The notes: a model not told the origin generated them from the sequence alone. DNA of 64,000 nucleotides from Fictibacillus aquaticus (GCF_002245695.1 NZ_NOII01000003.1:310001-374000), one strand, 5' to 3'; counted from the stretch's first letter, positions 19,310-30,461 are shown. A program made the numbers and translations.

Positions 19310-19822
19310 ATGAAGACAGCTTATTCCAAAGAACAGATCATGGAAATGTCTATGGTCGAAATGACGTACGAAATTTTAAAAGAAGAAAAACAGCCTGTTC
19401 AGTTCAACGATCTAGTGAAGCGTATCGCCGAACTTAAAGAAGTATCGGAAAAAGAACTTCACAAGCGTTTGGCATTTTTCTATACAGATTTAAACATTGA
19501 CGGCCGCTATGTTTCTCTTGGAGATAACAAATGGGGCTTGAAGGCTTGGTATCCAGTAGAAAGTTCTGAAGAAGAGCTCGGTGCGACAAACAAGCCGGTA
19601 AAACGCAAAAAACTCGTTGACGATGAAGACTTCGATGACTACGACGATGACTTTGAAGAAGAAGACTTCGATGAGCTTGATGTAGAAGACGAGTTCACAG
19701 CGGACGAGGACGATGATTCTGTTGACCTTGAAGAAGAGGATGACTTCGAGGATGAGGAAGAGATCGAAGAAGATGATGAAGAACTCGCCGATGAAGAAGA
19801 TTTAGAGGATGAAGAAGAGTAA
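19310..19822 (+). CDS. rpoE: RNA polymerase delta subunit
   Basis: The 170-residue protein has the folded N-terminal HARE-HTH domain (about 1-85, including LAFFYTDLNIDGRYVSLGDNKWGLKAWYP). A long tail made almost wholly of aspartate and glutamate follows, with a short basic patch KPVKRKKL between. This is the known delta layout. Delta displaces nucleic acid from RNA polymerase and speeds recycling in Gram-positive bacteria. It lies upstream of pyrG as in B. subtilis and has its own terminator. Confidence 0.95.
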   Translation: MKTAYSKEQIMEMSMVEMTYEILKEEKQPVQFNDLVKRIAELKEVSEKELHKRLAFFYTDLNIDGRYVSLGDNKWGLKAWYPVESSEEELGATNKPVKRKKLVDDEDFDDYDDDFEEEDFDELDVEDEFTADEDDDSVDLEEEDDFEDEEEIEEDDEELADEEDLEDEEE

Positions 19823-19838
19823 TCCGTTTGCGTTTTTG

Positions 19839-19869
19839 AAAACCCCGCTGGTGCGGGGTTTTTTATTTT
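19839..19869 (+). terminator. rpoE terminator
   Basis: AAAACCCCGC, a TGGT loop, then GCGGGGTTTT and a T-rich tail, 17 bases after the rpoE stop. Confidence 0.93.
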
Positions 19870-19956
19870 GTTTGTTATAGAAGATCCTGTTCAACGCCGT
19901 GGATTGATTAAAAGGTTGTCCATCCCACAAGGACAAAATAAGGAGAATGTCTTTTT

Positions 19957-19971
19957 GGGGTACCGTACCCC
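19957..19971. repeat. GGTAC palindrome half-site P6
   Basis: GGGGTACCGTACCCC is a single self-complementary core without a second arm nearby. It lies between the rpoE terminator and the pyrG promoter. Confidence 0.65.
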
Positions 19972-20005
19972 CAGCACTCCCAACAATTTTCACCGTCATT
20001 CACCC

Positions 20006-20044
20006 TTGACATGGATGAATGATTTCGGTAATATCATTTTTGGG
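20006..20044 (+). promoter_or_regulatory. pyrG promoter with GGGC start
   Basis: TTGACA (20006-20011), a 17-base spacer and TATA-like TAATAT (20029-20034) are followed seven bases later by GGGCT at 20042. In B. subtilis pyrG, initiation at GGGC lets RNA polymerase add extra G residues when CTP is low; the poly-G 5' end then blocks an attenuator. The same start sequence is seen here. Confidence 0.85.
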
Positions 20045-20085
20045 CTAAACCTGTATGTGTAATTGTATAAATCGTTAATCATAAA

Positions 20086-21833
<1,748 letters not shown>

Positions 21834-21846
21834 GCATAAAGAAAAA

Positions 21847-21922
21847 GGGGGTCCGGTACCCAGACAGGAAATGCGGCGTGTTCGCCGCATTCCTGTCTGG
21901 TAGTACCGGACCCCCATCTTTT
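21847..21922. terminator. GGTAC-family palindrome P7, pyrG/ywjG bidirectional terminator
   Basis: Arms GGGGGTCCGGTAC and GTACCGGACCCCC enclose CCAGACAGGA...TCCTGTCTGG and a GCGGCG/CGCCGC tip, then ATCTTTTTTT on the + strand and a short A-rich stretch on the other side. It lies between two convergent genes. It is the TCCGGTACC version of the family. Confidence 0.85.
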
Positions 21923-21923
21923 T

Positions 21924-22439
21924 TTAGATTTCCTCCAGATACTCACTGACGGTGATATGCAATGCCTGATAGACATACAAGCCGCAGATGGCAGATGGCA
22001 GGGCTGTGCGAGTGCCGTCGTCCTGCGGGATAAGACCTCGGACCGCTTTCGTATCTAAGACAACGTCATATGGCAGAGAATCCAGATCGGTACCTTTTTC
22101 AGCTGCGCCGATGAATATCGTCCTCGTACCGGCTTCTCGCGCTGCTCCTGCGATGGCGGCGGACTTTTCGCATGCAGCAAAACGCGCACTCACGATGACT
22201 GTGTCCATCGCGGTTAAGGCAGTTTTTTCATCGTAAAAATGACTGGATGGTATAGCGTTTGGTCCAGTTACACCTTCATAGGCAACCGCCATCATTTCAT
22301 CTGTGCCGTGAAAATAAACCGTTCCGTCAGAGACAAGAGATTGAGCGAGCAAGCGGGCTGCGTCCTCCACAGCCTCTTCGCTGGATTTTTCGATGTTTTG
22401 AAAAATTCCTGCCAGCTGTGTGCTGAAAATTTTAAGCAT
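21924..22439 (-). CDS. ywjG: DUF2529 SIS-fold protein (YwjG-like)
   Basis: This 171-residue protein matches B. subtilis YwjG in length and location, convergent with pyrG and divergent from spo0F. The fold looks like a SIS-type sugar-phosphate-binding Rossmann domain: an N-terminal helix MLKIFSTQLAGIFQNIEKSSEEAVEDAARLL is avoided here in full, but the segment SLVSDGTVYFHGTDEM and the later TVIVSARFAA and GTRTIFIGAAE give the beta-loop-alpha pattern. The function is unknown. It starts at ATG with AGGTTATTTAAC upstream, a weak binding site. Confidence 0.8.
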   Translation of the reverse strand: MLKIFSTQLAGIFQNIEKSSEEAVEDAARLLAQSLVSDGTVYFHGTDEMMAVAYEGVTGPNAIPSSHFYDEKTALTAMDTVIVSARFAACEKSAAIAGAAREAGTRTIFIGAAEKGTDLDSLPYDVVLDTKAVRGLIPQDDGTRTALPSAICGLYVYQALHITVSEYLEEI

Positions 22440-22520
22440 GTTAAATAACCTCCGAACTTGTAAAGAACTGAATGAGCCTTTTTAGTATACTGAAAATGGT
22501 TGGATATTTCACATAATCCA

Positions 22521-22549
22521 GAAGGAAAAAACTAGAATAGGGCGAATAG
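22521..22549 (+). promoter_or_regulatory. Sigma-H type promoter of spo0F
   Basis: GAAGGAAAA (22521-22529) fits the RNAGGAWWW -35 element and GGCGAATAG (22541-22549) fits the RNNGAATWW -10 element, with 11 bases between. Sigma-H drives spo0F at the onset of sporulation in B. subtilis. The site lies 58 bases upstream of the spo0F start. Confidence 0.7.
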
Positions 22550-22606
22550 TTAAGAGATGAACTATAAAAACAAGAATACTCAAATTTAAAATAGAGGTGG
22601 GTCAGC

Positions 22607-22984
22607 ATGGAAGGAAAAATTTTGATTGTTGATGACCAGTATGGCATTAGAATATTGCTGAACGAAATTTTCCAAAAAGAAGGATATAAGACGTATCAGG
22701 CGGCCAATGGCGTCCAGGCGCTTTCAATCGTTGAAAAAGAAGCGCCGCACCTGGTGATTCTGGATATGAAGATTCCAGGAATGGACGGTCTGGAGATCCT
22801 TCGCCGTGTTAAAAAACACGATGAAGGGATTCAAGTAATCATCATGACAGCGTATGGCGAGCTCGACATGATTCATGAAGCGATGAAGCTTGGGGCGATC
22901 ACTCATTTTGCAAAGCCTTTCGATATCGATGAGATTCGTGCTGCGGTCAGGAAAGAACTACCACTTCCTGAAAAATCGTCTTAA
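22607..22984 (+). CDS. spo0F: Sporulation phosphorelay response regulator Spo0F
   Basis: At 125 residues this is a lone receiver domain. It has the acidic pocket VDDQYG (D9, D10), the phospho-acceptor D53 in [13 protein letters not shown], the threonine in IIMTAYGE and the lysine in HFAKPFD. It carries phosphate from sporulation kinases to Spo0B and on to Spo0A. Position between ywjG and fbaA and the sigma-H promoter match B. subtilis. A multi-PAS kinase at 39277-41499 is a plausible donor. Confidence 0.96.
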   Translation: MEGKILIVDDQYGIRILLNEIFQKEGYKTYQAANGVQALSIVEKEAPHLVILDMKIPGMDGLEILRRVKKHDEGIQVIIMTAYGELDMIHEAMKLGAITHFAKPFDIDEIRAAVRKELPLPEKSS

Positions 22985-23012
22985 AAAGGAAAAAGTCCCG
23001 CCACTCCGCAAA

Positions 23013-23026
23013 TGATAGCGTTTGCA
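23013..23026 (+). promoter_or_regulatory. Weak cre-like site upstream of fbaA
   Basis: TGATAGCGTTTGCA matches the CcpA consensus at 13 of 14 positions (G where A or T is expected). Its role is uncertain; fbaA is not a classic CcpA target. Confidence 0.3.
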
Positions 23027-23072
23027 CCCGAAAACGTTGATTTGTTGCGGTTTTCAGGCTGTATTGGTATGC

Positions 23073-23078
23073 TATAAT
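23073..23078 (+). promoter_or_regulatory. Extended -10 promoter of fbaA
   Basis: TGCTATAAT is an extended -10 (TGN-TATAAT). The -35 region 17 bases upstream is poor. It lies about 165 bases before fbaA, leaving a long untranslated leader in which I see no clear terminator. Confidence 0.55.
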
Positions 23079-23241
23079 AGGTTTGAAAACAGACATGTCC
23101 AGGTGTTTATTTGCTGTGCCGCGATGGGTAAAGTATATAATGTGTTATTTATTCGTTGTGGTCCGGCGGCAGACATTCCGGACAAAACTATACAATCGGC
23201 TATCAGCCGGATCGTACCAATATACCAAGGAGGACTTTCAC

Positions 23242-24105
23242 ATGCCTTTAGTTTCAATGAAAGAAATGCTAGAAAAAGCAAAAGCAGAAGGTTATGCGGT
23301 AGGACAATTCAATCTAAATAACCTCGAGTTTACTCAGGCTATTTTAAAGGCGGCTCAAGAGGAGAAGTCTCCAGTCATTCTTGGAGTATCCGAAGGTGCT
23401 GCTCGTTATATGGGCGGATTCAAGCTTGTTGTAAGCATGGTAAAAGCTCTTATGGAAGAATATAAAGTAACAGTTCCTGTTGCGATTCACCTTGACCACG
23501 GTTCAAGCTTCCAAAAGTGTGCTGAAGCGATTCACGCAGGATTCACTTCTGTTATGATCGACGGATCTCACCACCCGCTGGAAGAGAACATCGAACTTAC
23601 TAAGAAAGTGGTTGAGCTTGCACATATCCACGGCGTTTCTGTTGAAGCAGAACTTGGCCGCATCGGCGGACAAGAAGATGATCTAGTGGTAGAAGATGCG
23701 GATGCAGCTTATGCGATCCCTTCTGAATGTGACCAGCTTGTTCGCGAAACAGGCGTTGACTGCTTCGCTCCTGCACTTGGTTCTGTTCACGGACCTTACA
23801 AGGGCGAGCCTAACCTTGGCTTCGACCGCATGAAGGAAGTTATGGAATTGACTGGTGTACCGCTTGTTCTTCACGGCGGAACTGGAATTCCTACAAAAGA
23901 CATCCAAAAAGCGATCTCTCTTGGAACAGCTAAAATCAACGTAAACACAGAAAACCAGATTTCTTCTCACAACGCTGTGAAAGAATACGTTACGGCTAAC
24001 CCTGGCAAATACGACCCTCGTTCGTACTTGACTGCGGCGCGTGATGCGATTCAAACGACAGTTCAAGGGAAGATGCGCGAGTTTGGTTCTTCAAACAGAG
24101 CGTAA
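23242..24105 (+). CDS. fbaA: Class II fructose-bisphosphate aldolase
   Basis: The protein has 287 residues from ATG 23242 ([10 protein letters not shown]), after an ideal AAGGAGG; further-upstream starts are rejected. Zinc ligands are visible in IHLDHGSSF, in VHGPYKG and in VLHGGTGIP, with [13 protein letters not shown] between. It splits fructose-1,6-bisphosphate into dihydroxyacetone phosphate and glyceraldehyde-3-phosphate in glycolysis and runs in reverse in gluconeogenesis, alongside the glpX phosphatase downstream. It has its own terminator. Confidence 0.96.
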   Translation: MPLVSMKEMLEKAKAEGYAVGQFNLNNLEFTQAILKAAQEEKSPVILGVSEGAARYMGGFKLVVSMVKALMEEYKVTVPVAIHLDHGSSFQKCAEAIHAGFTSVMIDGSHHPLEENIELTKKVVELAHIHGVSVEAELGRIGGQEDDLVVEDADAAYAIPSECDQLVRETGVDCFAPALGSVHGPYKGEPNLGFDRMKEVMELTGVPLVLHGGTGIPTKDIQKAISLGTAKINVNTENQISSHNAVKEYVTANPGKYDPRSYLTAARDAIQTTVQGKMREFGSSNRA

Positions 24106-24134
24106 GCTAACGTAACCTATACAAAACAATGAAG

Positions 24135-24165
24135 GAAACCGCCTATACTTTATAGGCGGTTTCAT
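24135..24165 (+). terminator. fbaA terminator
   Basis: GAAACCGCCTATA pairs with TATAGGCGGTTTC around a short CTT loop, 30 bases after the stop; the T tail is short. Confidence 0.8.
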
Positions 24166-24287
24166 TTACAATGGTGGAGTATGCAAGAGAATGCCGGACT
24201 AAGACAGCGTAGAAAGCCGGCTTTAGTGAAACAATAATATCGTTCAGTAAGGACAGCAACTTAACTAATTGAAGGAGAGGATTCCTT

Positions 24288-24938
24288 TTGAAATTCTTTA
24301 TTGATACCGCTAACATCGATGAAATCCGCGAGGCTCATGCCCTTGGAATTCTTGCAGGTGTAACGACAAACCCATCGCTAGTAGCGAAAGAAAAAGGCGT
24401 GAACTTCCAAGACCGTCTGCGCGAGATCACTGAGCTTGTATCCGGATCTGTCAGTGCAGAGGTGAATGGAACAACTTACGAAGAAATGGTGAGTGAAGGG
24501 AAAGAGCTTGCAGCGATCGCCCCTAACATCACGGTAAAAGTTCCGATGACGGTTGACGGTTTGAAAGCTGTTAAGACGTTCAGCGACAACAACATCAAAA
24601 CAAACGTGACCCTTATTTTCTCAGCTAACCAGGCACTTCTTGCAGCGCGTGCGGGAGCGACTTACGTATCTCCGTTCCTCGGTCGTCTTGACGACATCGG
24701 CCAGGACGGCTTGGAGCTGATCTCACAGATCGCGCAAATTTTCGCGATTCACGACATTCCGTCTGAGATTATTGCAGCGTCTATCCGCCATCCGATTCAC
24801 GTGACGGAAGCTGCTTTAAGAGGAGCACATATCGCAACAGTTCCTCCGTCTGTCATTCATGGACTCATGAAGCATCCTCTGACTGATCAGGGAATCGAGA
24901 AGTTCTTAGCGGACTATAAAGCTTCACAGCAAGGATAA
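24288..24938 (+). CDS. Transaldolase-like/fructose-6-phosphate aldolase family
   Basis: This 216-residue protein is of the short transaldolase class. It has the N-terminal [25 protein letters not shown], the Schiff-base lysine in NITVKVPMT and the phosphate-binding [11 protein letters not shown]. The B. subtilis orthologue at this place (YwjH) has been assigned transaldolase activity, while close homologues are fructose-6-phosphate aldolases, so the exact reaction is left open. The start ATG-equivalent is TTG at 24288 after GGAGAGGATT. Confidence 0.88.
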   Translation: MKFFIDTANIDEIREAHALGILAGVTTNPSLVAKEKGVNFQDRLREITELVSGSVSAEVNGTTYEEMVSEGKELAAIAPNITVKVPMTVDGLKAVKTFSDNNIKTNVTLIFSANQALLAARAGATYVSPFLGRLDDIGQDGLELISQIAQIFAIHDIPSEIIAASIRHPIHVTEAALRGAHIATVPPSVIHGLMKHPLTDQGIEKFLADYKASQQG

Positions 24939-24982
24939 TAACTTCTAATGGACCTGTAATACAGGTGAAAATAGAACAACTA

Positions 24983-25031
24983 AGCGGCTGGTGCTTTCTT
25001 TTATAGAAGGCACTCTCCGCTCTTTGTTTTT
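24983..25031 (+). terminator. Probable terminator after the aldolase gene
   Basis: AGCGG...CCGCT encloses GC-TTC and GAA-GGC pairs, followed by CTTTGTTTTT. Confidence 0.6.
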
Positions 25032-25103
25032 GGATTATTTTTCCTTATACTGCAAATACTAATCCTAACTTATTTATAGAGTCAGAGAAGAAGGGAGTTA
25101 ACC

Positions 25104-26396
25104 ATGGAAAAGCTAATGATTGAAGGCGGCTTCCCGCTAGAGGGGACCGTTCATATAAGCGGGGCAAAAAACAGTGCGGTGGCGCTCATTCCAGCTACTA
25201 TTCTTGCGGAATCTACAGTAACGATCGACCATCTGCCGAATATTTCCGATGTCAGGCTGCTTCGGGATCTGCTTGAGGAGATCGGCGGAGAAGCAGAGCT
25301 TGATGAGAACAACTCACTTACAGTCAACCCTGCCAACATGATTTCAATGCCTCTTCCGAACGGAAAAGTAAAAAAGCTGCGTGCTTCTTATTACTTGATG
25401 GGCGCCATGCTCGGCCGTTTCAAGAAAGCCGTTATCGGTCTTCCAGGCGGGTGCAATCTTGGTCCAAGGCCGATCGATCAGCACATAAAAGGCTTTGAAG
25501 CGCTTGGCGCAAAGGTGACGAACGAGCAGGGCGCGATCTATCTTCGTGCAGATGAGCTTATTGGTGCACGCATCTATCTCGATGTGGTGAGCGTTGGAGC
25601 AACGATCAACATCATGCTCGCAGCCGTCCGTGCCAAAGGACAGACGATCATCGAAAATGCCGCGAAAGAGCCTGAAATTATTGACGTGGCTACTCTTTTA
25701 ACAAGCATGGGAGCAAAGATCAAAGGTGCCGGTACAGATGTGATCCGCATCGAGGGTGTAGATAAGCTGCACGGCTGCCGCCACTCAATAATTCCTGACC
25801 GTATCGAAGCAGGGACGTACATGATCTTAGCGGCAGCGATGGGACAGCAGGTCGTGATCGATAACGTGATCCCGCTGCACTTAGAGTCGCTGATCGCCAA
25901 GCTTCGCGAAATGGGTGTAGCGATCGAGACGATGGATGATCAGGTGCTTGTCCATTCAAGCCACAGGCCGCTTAAGAGCGTAGATATTAAAACATTAGTG
26001 TATCCTGGTTTCCCGACCGATCTGCAGCAGCCTTTCACTTCACTTTTAACAAGAGCAGAAGGGACGAGCATCGTGACAGACACGATCTACAGCGCCCGCT
26101 TTAAGCATATTGACGAACTGCGCCGCATGGGTGCGAACGTGAAGGTTGAAGGACGTTCATCCATCATTAACGGTCCGGCTAAGCTTGAAGGTGCTAAAGT
26201 GAAGGCAAGCGACCTTCGAGCAGGAGCAGCTCTTGTCGTTGCTGGACTGATGGCTGAAGGCGTGACAGAAATCTCTGGTCTTGAGCACATTGACCGCGGA
26301 TATGAGTCTCTTGTAGATAAACTTTCAGGACTCGGTGCAAAAATATGGCGTGAAAACATGGACGCCGAAGAAATGCAGGAAATGAAGAATTCGTAA
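25104..26396 (+). CDS. murZ: UDP-N-acetylglucosamine 1-carboxyvinyltransferase (MurZ type)
   Basis: At 430 residues this is a full EPSP-synthase-fold enzyme. It has the PEP-binding KN ([11 protein letters not shown]) near residues 21-31, the catalytic cysteine C117 in [15 protein letters not shown] and FPTDLQQPF. It transfers enolpyruvate to UDP-GlcNAc, the first committed step of peptidoglycan synthesis and the target of fosfomycin. Its place between the aldolase and glpX matches B. subtilis murZ (murAB), the second MurA paralogue of Firmicutes. The start ATG follows AGAAGGGAG. Confidence 0.94.
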   Translation: MEKLMIEGGFPLEGTVHISGAKNSAVALIPATILAESTVTIDHLPNISDVRLLRDLLEEIGGEAELDENNSLTVNPANMISMPLPNGKVKKLRASYYLMGAMLGRFKKAVIGLPGGCNLGPRPIDQHIKGFEALGAKVTNEQGAIYLRADELIGARIYLDVVSVGATINIMLAAVRAKGQTIIENAAKEPEIIDVATLLTSMGAKIKGAGTDVIRIEGVDKLHGCRHSIIPDRIEAGTYMILAAAMGQQVVIDNVIPLHLESLIAKLREMGVAIETMDDQVLVHSSHRPLKSVDIKTLVYPGFPTDLQQPFTSLLTRAEGTSIVTDTIYSARFKHIDELRRMGANVKVEGRSSIINGPAKLEGAKVKASDLRAGAALVVAGLMAEGVTEISGLEHIDRGYESLVDKLSGLGAKIWRENMDAEEMQEMKNS

Positions 26397-26404
26397 AAAG
26401 ATAT

Positions 26405-26437
26405 AAAAAAAATCGCCTGGCAGCAGGCGGTTTTTAA
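26405..26437 (+). terminator. murZ terminator
   Basis: AAAATCGCCTG, a GCAG loop, then CAGGCGGTTTTTA, immediately after the murZ stop. Confidence 0.85.
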
Positions 26438-26447
26438 TGACTATAAC

Positions 26448-26461
26448 TGTAAGCGTTACCA
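26448..26461 (+). promoter_or_regulatory. cre-like site before glpX
   Basis: TGTAAGCGTTACCA matches the CcpA consensus at 13 of 14 positions. It lies just upstream of the glpX ribosome binding site and only eleven bases after the murZ terminator, with no obvious separate promoter. Confidence 0.4.
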
Positions 26462-26480
26462 TATTAAGGAGAGTGGGACT

Positions 26481-27449
26481 ATGGAAAGAAGCTTATCTAT
26501 GGAATTGGTTCGAGTAACAGAAGCAGCAGCACTTGCATCCGCACGATGGATGGGGCGGGGCAAGAAAGATGAGGCAGATGATGCAGCAACAACCGCGATG
26601 CGCAACGTATTTGATACGATTCCGATGAAAGGAACCGTCGTAATTGGAGAAGGCGAGATGGACGAAGCGCCTATGCTTTATATCGGCGAGAAACTTGGAA
26701 CGGGATACGGTCCGCGTGTAGACGTAGCTGTCGATCCGCTGGAAGGAACGAATATCGTCGCATCGGGAACATGGAACGCGCTGGCGGTACTTGCGGTTGC
26801 TGACCACGGAAACCTTTTGCACGCTCCTGATATGTATATGGATAAAATTGCAGTAGGACCAGAAGCAGTCGGAATGATCGACATTAACGCGTCAGTCACA
26901 GATAACCTTCGTGCGGTCGCAAAAGCAAAGAACAAAGAGATCGAGGACGTTGTGGCAACAATACTTAACCGCCCGCGCCACGAAAAAATCATCCAGGAAA
27001 TCAGAGAAGCTGGAGCCCGTATCAAGCTTATCTCAGACGGAGATGTAGCAGCGGCGATCAATACCGCGTTTGAAGGAACAGGAGTTGATATCCTGTTCGG
27101 ATCAGGCGGCGCACCAGAAGGCGTTATCGCAGCAGTTGCGCTGAAATGCCTCGGCGGCGAAATTCAAGGCAAGCTCCTGCCGCAGGATGATGCGGAGCTA
27201 GAGCGCTGCATCAAGATGGGAATCACAGACGTGAACCGTGTCCTTCGCATGGAAGACCTTGTGAAAGGCGACGACGCGATTTTTGCAGCAACAGGCGTGA
27301 CAGACGGGGAACTTTTAAAAGGTGTTCAGTTTAAAGGATCCATCGGCACGACTCAATCTGTTGTCATGCGTGCTAAATCGGGTACAGTCCGATTCATCGA
27401 CGGCACTCACAGCTTGAAGAAAAAGCCTGATCTAGTAATCAAGCCATAA
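26481..27449 (+). CDS. glpX: Class II fructose-1,6-bisphosphatase GlpX
   Basis: The 322-residue protein has the lithium-sensitive phosphatase signatures GEGEMDEAP and [12 protein letters not shown] for metal binding and [13 protein letters not shown] later. It dephosphorylates fructose-1,6-bisphosphate in gluconeogenesis. The start ATG follows AAGGAGAGTGGG. It lies downstream of murZ as in B. subtilis (ywjI). A cre-like site in front hints at glucose control, which would suit a gluconeogenic enzyme. Confidence 0.94.
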   Translation: MERSLSMELVRVTEAAALASARWMGRGKKDEADDAATTAMRNVFDTIPMKGTVVIGEGEMDEAPMLYIGEKLGTGYGPRVDVAVDPLEGTNIVASGTWNALAVLAVADHGNLLHAPDMYMDKIAVGPEAVGMIDINASVTDNLRAVAKAKNKEIEDVVATILNRPRHEKIIQEIREAGARIKLISDGDVAAAINTAFEGTGVDILFGSGGAPEGVIAAVALKCLGGEIQGKLLPQDDAELERCIKMGITDVNRVLRMEDLVKGDDAIFAATGVTDGELLKGVQFKGSIGTTQSVVMRAKSGTVRFIDGTHSLKKKPDLVIKP

Positions 27450-27458
27450 AGAGTTTTT

Positions 27459-27497
27459 GGGAAAAACGTGCGGCAGGCTGCGCGCTTTTCCCTTTTC
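27459..27497 (+). terminator. glpX terminator
   Basis: GGGAAAA...TTTTCCC with inner CG/GC pairs, followed by TTTTC, about ten bases after the stop. Confidence 0.7.
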
Positions 27498-27667
27498 TCT
27501 TATAAGGGATTGCAGTCCTGTTTGATTAATGGGGTTTATTGTGGTTAAAATAAGAAGTAATATTTTTATACCAAATCTTTCTCCTTTTTTATTCCTTCCT
27601 TAAAACCTTTGAATCCCAATTGCTTTACTTTAGATGAAAAAACGATATAGATAAGTGTGGTGTCATT

Positions 27668-28954
27668 ATGGGTATTTTACTATCCGATTTAGAGAACAAA
27701 AAATTAAAAGAGCTTTACGAACTGGCAAAAGAATATAAAGTGGCTTATTACGGCAAGCTGACGAAACGAGAGCTGATGATCTCGATCCTAAAGGCACAGG
27801 CGGAAAAGGATGGCTTCTCGTTCATGGAAGGAATCCTTGAAATCATCCCGACTGAAGGCTTTGGCTTCTTGCGTCCGATCAACTATTCGCCGAGCTCGCA
27901 GGACATTTACATCTCTGCGTCACAGATCCGCCGCTTTGAGCTGAGAAACGGCGACAAAGTATCCGGAAAAGTGCGTCCGCCAAAGGAAAACGAACGTTAC
28001 TACGGCTTGCTTCAGGTAAACATGGTTAACGGCGAAGACCCGGAAACAGCGAAGGACCGCGTTCACTTCCCGGCACTGACAGCACTTTATCCTGACCAGA
28101 AAATGGTGATGGAAACCGACGGAAAGAACCTTTCCACGCGTATCATCGACATGATCGCACCAGTCGGCTTCGGCCAGCGCGGACTGATCGTGGCACCGCC
28201 TAAAGCAGGTAAAACGAGCCTGATCAAAGAAATCGCGCACAGCATAACAACAAACAATCCGGATGTCGAGCTGATCGTCCTTTTAATCGACGAGCGTCCT
28301 GAGGAAGTAACCGACATCGAGCGTTCTGTAAAAGGCGACGTTGTCAGCTCAACGTTTGATGAAGTGCCGGAGAATCATATTAAGGTAGCAGAGCTTGTTC
28401 TTGAACGTGCGATGCGCCTTGTTGAGCATAAGAAAAACGTTGTCATCCTGCTCGACAGCATCACACGTCTAGCACGTGCCTACAACCTGGTTATCCCGCC
28501 AAGCGGCCGTACGCTTTCCGGAGGTATTGACCCGGCTGCGTTCCACCGTCCGAAGCGTTTCTTCGGGGCTGCCCGAAACATTGAAGAAGGCGGCTCACTG
28601 ACAATCCTTGCGACAGCTCTTGTTGAAACAGGCTCGCGTATGGATGATGTGATTTATGAAGAATTTAAAGGTACAGGAAACATGGAGCTCCACCTAGACC
28701 GCAAGCTGTCCGAACGCCGTATCTTCCCGGCGATCGACATTCGCCGTTCTGGTACGAGAAAAGAAGAGCTGCTTATCGAAAAAGAGCATCTTGAGCACCT
28801 GTGGTCGATCCGTAAAACGATGGTCGACTCCATCGATTTTGTTGATTCCTTCATGAAGCGATTAAAGCGCACACCGAACAACGAAGCCTTTTTTGAGATG
28901 TTTGAGGCTGAGAAAAATGGATCAGCTAAACGCACGAAAACACTGCAAAATTAG
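27668..28954 (+). CDS. rho: Transcription termination factor Rho
   Basis: At 428 residues it has an N-terminal Rho-N helix bundle ([24 protein letters not shown] is the start, abbreviated here in function), and then the cold-shock RNA-binding domain with EGFGFLRP near residues 60-66. The ATPase core has the P-loop [20 protein letters not shown], the [11 protein letters not shown] segment and [11 protein letters not shown]. This hexameric RNA helicase ends untranslated transcripts. The start ATG 27668 follows AAGTGTGGTG. A TTTACT-16-TATAGA pair just upstream could be a promoter but is weak. Confidence 0.95.
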   Translation: MGILLSDLENKKLKELYELAKEYKVAYYGKLTKRELMISILKAQAEKDGFSFMEGILEIIPTEGFGFLRPINYSPSSQDIYISASQIRRFELRNGDKVSGKVRPPKENERYYGLLQVNMVNGEDPETAKDRVHFPALTALYPDQKMVMETDGKNLSTRIIDMIAPVGFGQRGLIVAPPKAGKTSLIKEIAHSITTNNPDVELIVLLIDERPEEVTDIERSVKGDVVSSTFDEVPENHIKVAELVLERAMRLVEHKKNVVILLDSITRLARAYNLVIPPSGRTLSGGIDPAAFHRPKRFFGAARNIEEGGSLTILATALVETGSRMDDVIYEEFKGTGNMELHLDRKLSERRIFPAIDIRRSGTRKEELLIEKEHLEHLWSIRKTMVDSIDFVDSFMKRLKRTPNNEAFFEMFEAEKNGSAKRTKTLQN

Positions 28955-28978
28955 AATATTTTTCTGACCAGCAGGCTG

Positions 28979-29007
28979 TTGCAAATGCCGTATGTCCCTG
29001 TTATACT
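28979..29007 (+). promoter_or_regulatory. rpmE promoter
   Basis: TTGCAA (28979-28984) and TATACT (29002-29007) are 17 bases apart, with an extended TG one base before the -10. Confidence 0.75.
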
Positions 29008-29070
29008 GTTTTTATGTGTTTATTTAACTCTGGCTCTTCCTCGGAATCCAGGGCAGAAGGAGTGATAACG

Positions 29071-29316
29071 ATGAAAGAAGCTATTCATCCAAACTATAAA
29101 AAGGTTCTTTTTGTAGATGCACAAAGCGGATTCACTTTCCTTTCCGGTTCTACATTGTCTTCTAACGAAACAATGAAGTGGGAAGATGGAAACGAATACC
29201 CAGTGATCAAAGTGGATATCAGCTCTGACACTCATCCGTTCTACACTGGCCGTCAGAAGTTTACTGACGTTGGTGGACGTGTTGACCGCTTCAAAAAGAA
29301 ATACAACATGAAGTAA
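29071..29316 (+). CDS. rpmE: Ribosomal protein bL31, type B (zinc-free)
   Basis: The 81-residue protein starts at ATG 29071 after AGAAGGAGTG. It has the bL31 signatures [16 protein letters not shown] and [21 protein letters not shown]. It contains no cysteine, so the four-cysteine zinc site of type A L31 is absent. In B. subtilis the gene between rho and tdk is the zinc form and the cysteine-free form (ytiA) lies elsewhere under Zur. Here the cysteine-free form sits at the rho-tdk locus. No Zur box is evident and a housekeeping promoter is present. Confidence 0.95.
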   Translation: MKEAIHPNYKKVLFVDAQSGFTFLSGSTLSSNETMKWEDGNEYPVIKVDISSDTHPFYTGRQKFTDVGGRVDRFKKKYNMK

Positions 29317-29318
29317 TC

Positions 29319-29348
29319 AAAAGGGCAAGTTATCTTGCCCTTTTTTTT
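29319..29348 (+). terminator. rpmE terminator
   Basis: AAAAGGGCAAG, TTAT loop, CTTGCCCTTTT and eight T, directly after the stop. Confidence 0.95.
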
Positions 29349-29473
29349 CACTTTAAATAGAGCAAAAACTTTTTAACGATGGAGAAATCCAACGTTGTCA
29401 AAAAGTTTACGAATAAAGTATAAGGTCAACTAAGGCTGACTTTAAGGCTTGGCGTCAGCCAAGTTTTCTTTAT
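29349..29473 (+). repeat. IS605-right-end-like element, copy A
   Basis: The element begins CACTTTAAATAG, has AACTTTTT...AAAAAGTTT inverted arms, then GTATAAGGTCAACTAAGG, and ends with GGCTGAC...GTCAGCC overlapping CTTGGC-GTCA-GCCAAG and TTTTCTTTAT. The two end hairpins exclude each other. Copies B and C share the same order of parts. Confidence 0.7.
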
Positions 29474-29526
29474 CTTCATTTTCATGTTTTTAACCATAAA
29501 TCCGTGAGTTTTTGGCGGGTTTTTTA

Positions 29527-29650
29527 CACTTTTAGGAAGTAAAACTTTTTAGCGCAGAAGTTTATCGACGTCATTAAAAAGTTAAAGTTTAAAGTATAAG
29601 TGCAACTAGGGCTGACTTAAAAGACTTGGCGTCAGCCGAGTTTTCTTTAT
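29527..29650 (+). repeat. IS605-right-end-like element, copy B
   Basis: This second copy lies 53 bases after copy A and ends 52 bases before tdk. It has AACTTTTT...AAAAAGTT, GTATAAGTGCAACTAGGG, GGCTGAC...GTCAGCC and CTTGGC-GTCA-GCCGAG followed by TTTTCTTTAT. Together the two copies fill the 386-base rpmE-tdk gap. The hairpin at the end has a T-rich tail and could also terminate transcription. Confidence 0.7.
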
Positions 29651-29702
29651 ATGCCGGTACATACTAAAAAGAATGAGGACAAGCGAAAGGGGGAACCGGA
29701 AC

Positions 29703-30317
29703 ATGTATATCACAAAGCATCACGGATGGCTCGAGCTCATCTGCGGAAGCATGTTTTCAGGGAAATCGGAGGAACTGATTCGCAGAGTGCGGCGCGCTAC
29801 ATACGCGAGGCAGCAGGTACAGGTGTTTAAGCCGCAGATCGACAACCGCTACAGCGAAGAATCGGTTGTCTCGCATAACGGATCGGCTGTTCTGGCAGAG
29901 CCTGTTGAGCGTTCTGTCGATATTTTAAAAAATGTGCGTCCGGAAACAGAAGTTGTAGCGATTGACGAAGTCCAATTTTTTGATATGGACATCATCCCAG
30001 TCGCACAGGAGCTTGCCGATCAAGGTATGCGCGTAATCGTCGCCGGACTTGACCAGGACTTCAGAGGAGAGCCGTTCGGGCCAGTTCCTGAACTGATGGC
30101 CCTCGCTGAGCACGTGACGAAGCTTCAGGCTATCTGCCAAGTGTGTGGTTCCCCAGCAAGCCGTACGCAGCGCCTGATCAACGACGCGCCCGCATCATAC
30201 GACGACCCGATCATCCTAGTCGGAGCATCAGAATCATACGAACCACGCTGCCGCCACTGCCATAAAGTGCCCGGCAAAAAGCGCAACGAACTCAAAAACG
30301 ATGCGTTGAATCAATAA
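29703..30317 (+). CDS. tdk: Thymidine kinase
   Basis: The protein has 204 residues from ATG 29703, after GAAAGGGGGAACC. It has the P-loop [12 protein letters not shown], the DEVQFF magnesium motif and the lid-loop substrate region [12 protein letters not shown]. The structural zinc ligands are CQVCGSP and CRHCHK. It phosphorylates thymidine for salvage. Its place after rho-rpmE matches B. subtilis. Two repeat elements lie just upstream; a strong terminator follows. Confidence 0.95.
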   Translation: MYITKHHGWLELICGSMFSGKSEELIRRVRRATYARQQVQVFKPQIDNRYSEESVVSHNGSAVLAEPVERSVDILKNVRPETEVVAIDEVQFFDMDIIPVAQELADQGMRVIVAGLDQDFRGEPFGPVPELMALAEHVTKLQAICQVCGSPASRTQRLINDAPASYDDPIILVGASESYEPRCRHCHKVPGKKRNELKNDALNQ

Positions 30318-30329
30318 ATAGATGCTGAG

Positions 30330-30366
30330 AAAGCCAATAATCCCTTAGGGTTATTGGCTTTTTTGT
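30330..30366 (+). terminator. tdk terminator
   Basis: AAAGCCAATAA pairs with TTATTGGCTTT around a short CCTTAGG tip, followed by T6. Confidence 0.92.
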
Positions 30367-30418
30367 TTGGGTGGTTGTTGAACTTAGTTTTGGTTTGTAT
30401 TTTCATCGAAGCCAAAAC

Positions 30419-30461
30419 GGGTTTGGTACCAAGAGACAAAACCGTTATTGGTACCAAACCC
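30419..30461. repeat. GGTAC palindrome variant P8
   Basis: GGGTTTGGTACCAA pairs with TTGGTACCAAACCC. The arms differ from the main family (TTT in place of GTAC/GTCC) but share the GGTACC core. It lies in the 522-base gap between tdk and the lipoprotein gene, with repeat copy 4. Confidence 0.6.

Noticed and set aside
23083-23241. N-terminal extension of FbaA
   Set aside because: ATG 23242 has an ideal AAGGAGG and gives the usual aldolase N-terminus.
29014-29070. Longer L31 reading frame starting at 29014
   Set aside because: The start lies right after the -10 box and has no binding site; ATG 29071 fits the family.
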